Source: Eubacteriales bacterium (lineage in GTDB: Bacteria > Bacillota > Clostridia > Acetivibrionales > STF1-152). From it: 20,697 nt of DNA. The position numbers were made by a program, and so were the translations under genes. Shown piece after piece: positions 15,951 to 20,697 of this stretch. The DNA lies in the NCBI GenBank assembly GCA_028703215.1, contig JAQVNH010000003.1, forward strand, positions 1-20,697, read 5' to 3'. Within the stretch, counting starts at the first letter, position 1. Each line of letters begins with the position of its first letter. The notes beneath the pieces were generated by a model. That model searched no databases. It saw only the letters and a list, made by a program, of their open reading frames with translations, and had not been told where the DNA came from.

Positions 15951-17222
15951 TTATCTTACCGTGATAGTCTGCTCGCGGCTGCTTCCGACACCTATCATTT
16001 TTATTTCCACTCCGGCAAGTTCCTGTATCCTGGAAAGGTAAACCTTTGCGTTGTCGGGCAGATCCTTGTATTGTCTGATATGCGATATATCGCCCCATCC
16101 TTCAAATTCCTCGTATACGGGTTTGCACAGAGCAAGCTCTTCAATGTCGGCAGGAATCCGGCTGACTTCTTTGCCTCCGATTTCGTATGTTTTGCACAAT
16201 TTGATCCTTTCAAGTTTTCCTATAGTGTCCACATGATTTATGGCAAGAGCTGTAAGCCCGTTGATCATAGCGGAATATCTTATCATTACCATGTCAAGCC
16301 ATCCGCAGCGCCTTGGCCTTCCGGTAGTCGTTCCGTACTCGTGTCCGAGTTCTCGGATCATGTCGCCCGTCTCGTTTTTTTGCTCCGTCGGGAACGGTCC
16401 CGAACCCACTCTTGAAGTATATGCTTTTAGGACGCCGTAAACTTCGTCGATATAAGTCGGCCCGATTCCGGCACCCGTGCATACTCCTCCGGCAATTGGA
16501 TTTGATGATGTGACATAAGGATAAGTGCCGAAGTCCAAATCAAGAAAAGTTGCCTGAGCGCCTTCAAATAATATGTTTTTATTTTGTTCTATCGCTCTGA
16601 ACAAGTATGCGTTGACATCAGTCACATATTTTTTAAGCGTATCCGCATATGACCGGTACTGCGCGATCATCTCTTCAGCGTTAAATCCTTTTCCGCCGTA
16701 CACTTTCTCAATTATCATATTCTTGACTGCCAGATTGTCTCTGACTTTTTTTTCAAAAATGTCATGTTTGAGAAGATCGCAGATCCTTATCCCCGATCTT
16801 TCGGCTTTATCGGAGTATGCGGGACCTATGCCTCTTTTTGTGGTTCCGAGGGACTTTGTGCCCCTGAACTTTTCCTGGAGCTCGTCCAAAGCTTTATGGT
16901 AGGGCATCACAATGTGCGCCCTGTCGCTGATAAGCAAGTTTTCTGCATTAACGCCGTTTCTTTTAAGATTTTTGATTTCCTCTATCAGGATTTCGGGATC
17001 AACAACAACACCGTTTCCGATAATGCAGATTTTGCCGGGATGCAGTATCCCCGAAGGCACCAGATGAAGCTTGTGGCATATATTGTTATGTACGATGGTA
17101 TGCCCGGCGTTGCTTCCGCCCGAAAATCTGACAACGATATCAGAGTCCTTTGCAAGTATGTCTATGTATTTGCCTTTACCTTCGTCGCCCCACTGGGTGC
17201 CTACAACTACTCTGACTGCCAT
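15951..17222 (-). CDS. purA: Adenylosuccinate synthetase
   Basis: PurA condenses IMP with aspartate using GTP, the first committed step from IMP to AMP, in the cytosol. Starting at the ATG at 17220-17222 the protein has 423 residues. The GTP-binding loop GDEGKGK then falls at 12-18, with the catalytic Asp13 and His41 (SNAGHTIVH) at the positions numbered in the E. coli enzyme. Further signatures are GTTKRGIGPAYSDKAERSG, VTSSNPIAGGVCTGAGIGP and EYGTTTGRPRRCGWLD. GGAGG lies eight bases before this ATG. An in-frame ATG six codons upstream has a poorer site. It has its own promoter, and apt at the other end of the window makes AMP by the salvage route. No purine riboswitch is seen in the short leader. 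Confidence 0.98.
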   Translation of the reverse strand: MAVRVVVGTQWGDEGKGKYIDILAKDSDIVVRFSGGSNAGHTIVHNNICHKLHLVPSGILHPGKICIIGNGVVVDPEILIEEIKNLKRNGVNAENLLISDRAHIVMPYHKALDELQEKFRGTKSLGTTKRGIGPAYSDKAERSGIRICDLLKHDIFEKKVRDNLAVKNMIIEKVYGGKGFNAEEMIAQYRSYADTLKKYVTDVNAYLFRAIEQNKNILFEGAQATFLDLDFGTYPYVTSSNPIAGGVCTGAGIGPTYIDEVYGVLKAYTSRVGSGPFPTEQKNETGDMIRELGHEYGTTTGRPRRCGWLDMVMIRYSAMINGLTALAINHVDTIGKLERIKLCKTYEIGGKEVSRIPADIEELALCKPVYEEFEGWGDISHIRQYKDLPDNAKVYLSRIQELAGVEIKMIGVGSSREQTITVR

Positions 17223-17266
17223 GCCCTGGTCCTCCGCCATTATTTTTAGCCTTTAAGGCAAGATTT

Positions 17267-17295
17267 ATTATACCTTCTCACAACATTATTAACAA
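17267..17295 (-). promoter_or_regulatory. Promoter of purA
   Basis: On the minus strand TTGTTA (17290-17295) and TATAAT (17267-17272) are spaced by 17 nt. The leader to the purA start is about 40 nt and holds a short palindrome (GCCTTAAAGGC, 17249-17259), too small to be a known riboswitch. Confidence 0.65.
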
Positions 17296-17300
17296 GTAAA

Positions 17301-17336
17301 AAAACAGACACTCCGCTTAAACGAAGTGTCTGTTTT
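17301..17336 (-). terminator. Terminator of the fumarase / DUF1858 transcript
   Basis: A perfect 12-bp stem (AAAACAGACACT / AGTGTCTGTTTT) with a 12-nt loop lies 19 nt beyond the stop of the DUF1858 gene. On the minus strand it ends in a run of seven T, an ideal intrinsic terminator. It separates this operon from the purA promoter. Confidence 0.88.
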
Positions 17337-17355
17337 ATACGCAATCTCTGATTTT

Positions 17356-17568
17356 CTATTCCGCCTTTTTATTATCGAAATAATCGTTCAGCTCTTGAAC
17401 AAGCTTTTCCGAGTCTATTCCATGAGCTGCAGATGCCTCTTCGATGCTCTCTCCGGATGCGGAAGGGCATCCGATACAATGCATCCCGTTCTTAAAGAAG
17501 ACCGGCGCGCATCTCGTATCCTTTCTTAAAACGTCAGCTATTATCATGTCTCCGGTAATTTTTGCCAT
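17356..17568 (-). CDS. DUF1858 protein, hybrid-cluster-associated redox disulfide domain
   Basis: This 70-residue cytosolic protein belongs to the DUF1858 group known as the hybrid cluster protein-associated redox disulfide domain. The family core is visible: MIIADVLRK (8-16), APVFFKNGMHCIGCPSASGE (21-40) with the C-x-x-C pair at Cys31 and Cys34, then SIEEASAAHGID (41-52). A third cysteine is at 20. The start is the ATG at 17566-17568, with AGGAGG six bases upstream. An upstream in-frame codon gives a longer protein but has no comparable site. It follows the fumarase beta gene by 62 nt and is closed by a strong terminator. A redox or metal-related role beside an Fe-S enzyme is possible, but the partner and the reaction are unknown. 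Confidence 0.9.
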   Translation of the reverse strand: MAKITGDMIIADVLRKDTRCAPVFFKNGMHCIGCPSASGESIEEASAAHGIDSEKLVQELNDYFDNKKAE

Positions 17569-17616
17569 TTCAAACCTCCTAATATCGAACATCCTGTGTC
17601 CTTTTTTATTGCTGAT

Positions 17617-17643
17617 ATTATACCATTATTTCAAGCATCACAA
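17617..17643 (-). promoter_or_regulatory. Possible internal promoter for the DUF1858 gene
   Basis: On the minus strand a perfect TATAAT (17617-17622) lies about 50 nt before the DUF1858 start, with TTGTGA (17638-17643) 15 nt upstream, overlapping the end of the fumarase beta gene. It would let the small redox protein be made apart from fumarase. The spacer is short, so this is tentative. Confidence 0.35.
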
Positions 17644-18194
17644 ACAGTTTTTTTGTACCTCAGCCTGCCTGTTTCGTATATGTCGTTTCCTCTTCCGTCG
17701 ATTGCGACGATCACCGGAAAATCCTTTATTTCAGCCTTTCTGAGCGCTTCCGTTCCAAGTTCAGGAAAAGCGATCACCTCCTGCGAAACAATGCATTTGG
17801 CAAGCAATGCGCCTGTGCCGCCGACGGCGCAAAAATAGACTGCTCCGTGATCCTTCATTGAAGCTATGACTTCAGTATTTCTCGTGCCTTTTCCAATCAT
17901 TCCAGCCAACCCGAGTTTAATAAGCCGCGGAGCATATGCATCCATTCTTCCGCTCGTTGTCGGTCCGCACGAACCGATGACCTGTCCGGGCTTCGCCGGG
18001 CACGGACCTGCATAATATATGACCTGTCCCCGGATGTCGATCGGCAGCGGCTCTCCTCTGTCCAGCATTTCTGCTATTTTCTTATGCGCCGCATCCCGGG
18101 CTATGAAAACGATGCCGCTCAGGAGCACGCTGTCTCCTGTGCTCAGCCTTTTTACAGTATCCTGATCAATCGGCGTTTCTATTTTTTTCTGCAT
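17631..18194 (-). CDS. fumB: Class I fumarate hydratase, beta subunit (Fe-S hydro-lyase)
   Basis: This 187-residue protein corresponds to the C-terminal domain of class I fumarases, a separate subunit in many anaerobes. With the alpha subunit it interconverts fumarate and malate. Conserved stretches are LLSGIVFIARDAAHKKI (near 25-41), YYAGPCPAKPGQVIGSCGPT with GPTTSGRMD (77-85), GMIGKGTRNTEV and YFCAVGGTGALLAKCI. The start has GGGGAG six bases upstream, and the gene lies 21 nt behind the alpha gene, so they are cotranscribed. L(+)-tartrate dehydratase has the same architecture and cannot be fully excluded. Fumarase is more likely as the general metabolic enzyme. The symbol denotes the beta subunit here, not the E. 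coli FumB isoenzyme. Confidence 0.93.
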   Translation of the reverse strand: MQKKIETPIDQDTVKRLSTGDSVLLSGIVFIARDAAHKKIAEMLDRGEPLPIDIRGQVIYYAGPCPAKPGQVIGSCGPTTSGRMDAYAPRLIKLGLAGMIGKGTRNTEVIASMKDHGAVYFCAVGGTGALLAKCIVSQEVIAFPELGTEALRKAEIKDFPVIVAIDGRGNDIYETGRLRYKKTVCDA

Positions 18195-18215
18195 TCTTTT
18201 CTCCCCGAAACTTTA

Positions 18216-19058
18216 CTATAAAAAAGCTTCCGCATGCCTTGTCGCATGACAGCTTATATTCACTGCAACCGGCAATCCTGCTATATGGGTCGGATACACC
18301 TCGATATTGACGGCAAGCGCTGTATTTGAGCCTCCTATTCCGGCAGGTCCTATTCCCAGTCCGTTTATCATCTTCAGCAGGAGTTCTTCGAGCTCCCTTA
18401 TGTGTCTTTTGCCGTTTCTAATGTCTATAGGCCTCAAAAGCGCCTTTTTAGCGATCAGAGCGGCCTTTTCCATTGTCCCGCCTATCCCCACACCGACAAT
18501 AACAGGCGGACAGGGGTTTGATCCTGCTTTATCGACAGTTTCCACAACAAATTCCTTTATCCCCGCAAGTCCATCGGAAGGTTTAAGCATTTTTATCGCG
18601 CTCATGTTTTCGCTTCCGAATCCTTTTGGCGCGACTGTCAGTTTAAGATTTTCTCCCGCGACTATTTCATAATGGATGACAGCGGGTGTATTGTCGCCTG
18701 TATTTGTTCTCAATATGGGATCGTCAACGACCGATTTTCTGAGATACCCTTTTAAGTATCCTCTTCTGACACCCTCGTTTATTGCATCCCCAAGATCCCC
18801 TCCGATGATCCGGATATCCTGCCCTATTTCTGCAAATACGACTGTCATGCCTGTATCCTGGCACATTGGCATCTGTTCGAAAAAGGCTATTTCCGAGTTG
18901 GTTTTGATCTGTTTGAGGGCTTCTCTTCCCGCAGGAGACTCTTCGTTTTTGATAGCTTCGGAGATCGCTTCGATAATATCACTGTTAAGAGAACAGTTTG
19001 CTTTGATGCACAAATCTTCTACTGTTTCGATAACGCGCTCTGCCTTGATTGTTTTCAT
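18216..19058 (-). CDS. fumA: Class I fumarate hydratase, alpha subunit ([4Fe-4S] hydro-lyase)
   Basis: This 280-residue catalytic subunit binds an oxygen-labile [4Fe-4S] cluster that activates the substrate. The three expected cluster cysteines are present: Cys66 in MCQDTGM, Cys183 in SNPCPP and Cys270 in SCHATRH. Other signatures are GGDLGDAINEGVRRGYLKGY, TNTGDNTPAVIHYEIV, GFGSENMSAIKML and GIGPAGIGGSNTALAVNI. Length equals the N-terminal domain of single-chain class I fumarases. The ribosome binding site (GGCGGGA) is modest. It heads an operon with the beta subunit and probably the DUF1858 gene, and diverges from the HU gene across a 257-nt AT-rich region with possible Rex-type elements. 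Tartrate dehydratase alpha is the alternative reading. Confidence 0.94.
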   Translation of the reverse strand: MKTIKAERVIETVEDLCIKANCSLNSDIIEAISEAIKNEESPAGREALKQIKTNSEIAFFEQMPMCQDTGMTVVFAEIGQDIRIIGGDLGDAINEGVRRGYLKGYLRKSVVDDPILRTNTGDNTPAVIHYEIVAGENLKLTVAPKGFGSENMSAIKMLKPSDGLAGIKEFVVETVDKAGSNPCPPVIVGVGIGGTMEKAALIAKKALLRPIDIRNGKRHIRELEELLLKMINGLGIGPAGIGGSNTALAVNIEVYPTHIAGLPVAVNISCHATRHAEAFL

Positions 19059-19111
19059 AATATTCCCGCCATCTCAAAAAATGAAATTTGTTCTGCTCTG
19101 AAAGCCATTGT

Positions 19112-19117
19112 ATTATA
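19112..19117 (-). promoter_or_regulatory. Likely -10 element of the fumarase operon
   Basis: A perfect TATAAT on the minus strand lies about 55 nt before the fumarase alpha start. No good -35 box is found at the right distance (TTTCAT at 17 nt), which would fit a promoter that depends on an activator. Confidence 0.4.
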
Positions 19118-19186
19118 AGAACAGTTAAAAATCAATGAAAGGGTTGTATCCATTACTGTTGCGGTAATTATTCATCAGGTTTGATA

Positions 19187-19219
19187 TTTTGTTAAAAATT
19201 TAATGATTTTTTAACAAAA
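19187..19219. promoter_or_regulatory. AT-rich dyad with Rex-like half-sites between fumarase and HU genes
   Basis: A perfect 12-bp inverted repeat (TTTTGTTAAAAA / TTTTTAACAAAA) with a 9-nt loop contains the half-sites TTGTTAA (19189-19195) and TTAACAA (19211-19217) of the NADH-sensing repressor Rex. A degenerate copy, TTAATGA (19200-19206), sits 4 nt from each of them, the normal Rex spacing. The rest of the 257-nt gap holds the two divergent promoters, a 7-bp hairpin at 19152-19168 and no ORF I can support. Confidence 0.4.
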
Positions 19220-19253
19220 AACCCCTGTAAAGCACTAAAATGCACAAAAATGC

Positions 19254-19280
19254 TTGACTTGATATTTTTTTCGGTATAAT
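19254..19280 (+). promoter_or_regulatory. Promoter of the HU gene
   Basis: On the plus strand TTGACT (19254-19259) and TATAAT (19275-19280) are spaced by 15 nt, slightly short of optimal. Transcription would begin near 19287, leaving a leader of about 29 nt with the AAGGAGG site. Confidence 0.7.
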
Positions 19281-19315
19281 ATTGGCTTGTATTAAAAAAT
19301 AAGGAGGTCGAGTAC

Positions 19316-19591
19316 ATGAATAAAACAGAATTAATCAACTCTATCGCCGAAAAATCAGGGCTCAACAAGAAAAACAGCGAAGCTGCCCTGAATGCATTCA
19401 TCGGATCAGTTCAAGGTGCGCTTAAGAAGGGTAACAAGGTAGTTCTCGTAGGTTTTGGAACATTTGAAGTCAGGAAAAGAGCGGCAAGAAAGGGAAGAAA
19501 TCCCCAGACCAAAGCCGTCATCAACATCAAAGCTTCGAAAGCTCCGGTATTCAGAGCAGGAAAAGGGCTCAAGGAACTGGTCAACAAATAA
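19316..19591 (+). CDS. hup: DNA-binding protein HU
   Basis: HU is a small basic dimeric nucleoid protein that bends and compacts DNA. The 91 residues are the standard length and cover the whole fold: helical N-terminus (MNKTELINSIAEKSGLNKKN), the signature VLVGFGTFEVRKRAARKGRN, and the DNA-binding arm and tail (PQTKAVINIKASKAPVFRAG then KGLKELVNK). The Arg-rich arm and the Asn-Pro pair that intercalates at the minor groove are present. AAGGAGG lies eight bases before the ATG, an optimal site for a highly expressed protein. It stands alone between its own promoter and a strong terminator and diverges from the fumarase operon. Confidence 0.98.
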   Translation: MNKTELINSIAEKSGLNKKNSEAALNAFIGSVQGALKKGNKVVLVGFGTFEVRKRAARKGRNPQTKAVINIKASKAPVFRAGKGLKELVNK

Positions 19592-19614
19592 CCGATTTTG
19601 TCATGAAACAAACG

Positions 19615-19642
19615 AAGTCCTGCAGAGTATTCTGCAGGACTT
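19615..19642. terminator. Terminator between convergent hup and aroA
   Basis: A perfect 12-bp stem (AAGTCCTGCAGA / TCTGCAGGACTT) with a GTAT loop is followed by TATGTTTT on the plus strand, 23 nt after the hup stop. On the minus strand it lies 19 nt beyond the aroA stop and is followed by CGTTTGTTT, so it may serve both genes, better for hup. Confidence 0.85.
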
Positions 19643-19661
19643 TATGTTTTCTGGAATCTTT

Positions 19662-20697
19662 TTATTGCAGCAAAATAGTCCCGCCGCATGCCTGCAATAT
19701 TTCGATAAATTGGGGAAATGTCGTCTTGACCGCTTCAGCTGTAGAAATCGAGGTTATTCCGTCTATGCTCAGCCCGGCAATCGCAAGAGCCATAACGACC
19801 CTATCGTCATTGTGTCCTTCGACTCTGCACCCGTAAAGCTTGCTTTGCCTTATGACAAGACCATCTTCTGATTCTGATATGTCCGCTCCCATTTTTTTCA
19901 GTTCAGAGCACATGGCCGAGATCCTGTCAGTATCTTTCATCCTTGCCTGCGCGACATTCACCAGTCTTGTCTCCCCCTCCGCAAAACAGCCTGCAACAGC
20001 CATTGCAGGCAAAGCATCGGGAAATGAGTTCATATCTATTACCATGCCTTTGAGCGTGTCTCCTTTAACAGTCACCGTATCTGCCTGTATATCGACATCA
20101 GCTCCCATGCTTCTGATCACATCAAATATCAGCTTGTCTCCCTGTGAATCTTTAAAGTCAACATTTTCCAGCGTTATTTCATTTTTTGTCATGGCTGCAA
20201 GAACGGCAAAATATGCTGCAGATGAAAAGTCTCCGGTTATGTTTGCTTTGAAAGGTTTATATTTTTGATTTCCTTTGATCTCGTAATGCGTAAGCCCGTC
20301 TCTTTTGATCTTGATCCTTTGTTTCCCGAGCCATTCAAGGGTCATCTCCACATACGGAGTTTCGCTGATCCTTGTGACGTCTATTATTGTATCATGCTCA
20401 AGCAAAGGAGCCGCTATCAGCAGGGCAGACAAAAATTGCGATGTCATTGCATCGATCTCGGTCCTTCCTCCTTTTATCCTTCCCTTAACCGCGACCGGAG
20501 GTTTTCCGTTGCTGTTTGCTGAAAAAACATGCCCGCCAAGATTATCGAGTGCCGCTATCAATGGAGCGAGTGGTCTTGCTGATACCTGACTGTCGCCGGT
20601 CAATACTGTCCATTCATTTCCGAGAGCTGCCACAGCCAAGCCAAAACTAAGTGCCGTTCCCGAATTTCTTGTGTCTATTATTCCGTCAGGTGAATTT
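19662..20697 (-). CDS. aroA: 3-phosphoshikimate 1-carboxyvinyltransferase (EPSP synthase), partial (5' end beyond the right edge)
   Basis: AroA joins shikimate-3-phosphate and phosphoenolpyruvate in the pathway to chorismate and aromatic amino acids. About 345 C-terminal residues of a usual 425-430 are present and the reading frame is open to the right edge, so the start is outside. Motifs in order are DTRNSGTALSF, LTGDSQVSARPLAPLIAAL, SQFLSALLIAAPLL, GDFSSAAYFAVLAA, FPDALPAMAVAGCFAEGET, MKDTDRISAMCSELKKMGA and HNDDRVVMALAIAG, then KTTFPQF. Two active-site motifs deviate from the common forms: KE(S/T)DR is KDTDR, and N-D-H-R is N-D-D-R. The overall fold pattern is intact, so it is probably functional. 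The gene converges on hup with a shared terminator. Confidence 0.93.
   Translation of the reverse strand, partial: NSPDGIIDTRNSGTALSFGLAVAALGNEWTVLTGDSQVSARPLAPLIAALDNLGGHVFSANSNGKPPVAVKGRIKGGRTEIDAMTSQFLSALLIAAPLLEHDTIIDVTRISETPYVEMTLEWLGKQRIKIKRDGLTHYEIKGNQKYKPFKANITGDFSSAAYFAVLAAMTKNEITLENVDFKDSQGDKLIFDVIRSMGADVDIQADTVTVKGDTLKGMVIDMNSFPDALPAMAVAGCFAEGETRLVNVAQARMKDTDRISAMCSELKKMGADISESEDGLVIRQSKLYGCRVEGHNDDRVVMALAIAGLSIDGITSISTAEAVKTTFPQFIEILQACGGTILLQ

Noticed and set aside
17631..19058. L(+)-tartrate dehydratase instead of fumarase
   Set aside because: The architecture is shared, but nothing nearby (transporter, regulator) points to tartrate use; fumarase is the simpler reading. Sequence alone does not fully exclude tartrate.
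1..20697. CRISPR array, insertion sequence, prophage or defence genes
   Set aside because: No regularly spaced repeats, transposase, integrase, terminal inverted repeats or recognisable defence domains were found on either strand.

Overview
The window reads as chromosomal DNA of an anaerobic, Gram-positive, low-to-moderate G+C bacterium, most likely a member of the Clostridia (Bacillota). The basis is strong AGGAGG-type ribosome binding sites with occasional TTG and GTG starts, a recJ-apt pair, a two-subunit oxygen-sensitive class I fumarase next to a hybrid-cluster-associated redox-disulfide protein, and a YesM/YesN-type two-component system beside a CUT1 sugar transporter that lacks its own ATPase. 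Nearly all genes lie on the minus strand. Only the DUF1015 gene and the HU gene are on the plus strand.

Layout, left to right. 1-2546: apt (cut by the left edge), recJ and rpsU on the minus strand, with a hairpin terminator behind rpsU and a strong promoter before it. 2584-11060: a carbohydrate-uptake and sensing module on the minus strand. In transcription order it is histidine kinase, AraC-type response regulator, lipoprotein solute-binding protein 2, a 265-nt regulatory gap, solute-binding protein 1, an intercistronic hairpin, and two permeases. 11097-14178: HIT-family hydrolase and alaS (minus) with a near-consensus promoter. 14190-15706: a DUF1015 gene on the plus strand, divergent from alaS. 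15754-15933: a symmetrical terminator, tRNA-Lys(UUU) and its promoter. 15951-17295: purA. 17301-19117: the fumarase alpha and beta subunits and a small DUF1858 redox protein, closed by a terminator. 19189-19591: an AT-rich divergent control region and the HU gene. 19615-20697: a shared terminator and the 3' part of aroA (EPSP synthase), cut by the right edge.

How the genes fit together. The housekeeping genes cover translation (alaS, rpsU, tRNA-Lys), purine synthesis and salvage (purA, apt), DNA repair (recJ), nucleoid structure (HU), the fumarate/malate step and the shikimate pathway. The accessory part is the sugar module. The kinase, regulator and one binding protein are spaced 14-16 nt apart and probably form one transcript. 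The second binding protein and the permeases follow under what looks like separate control. The best candidate for something new is this module: a binding protein encoded with the sensor rather than with the permeases, and a permease with an unusual extracytoplasmic insert between its first two membrane helices. The module has no clear terminator at either border and sits between HIT and rpsU, genes I recall as neighbours in many Clostridia.
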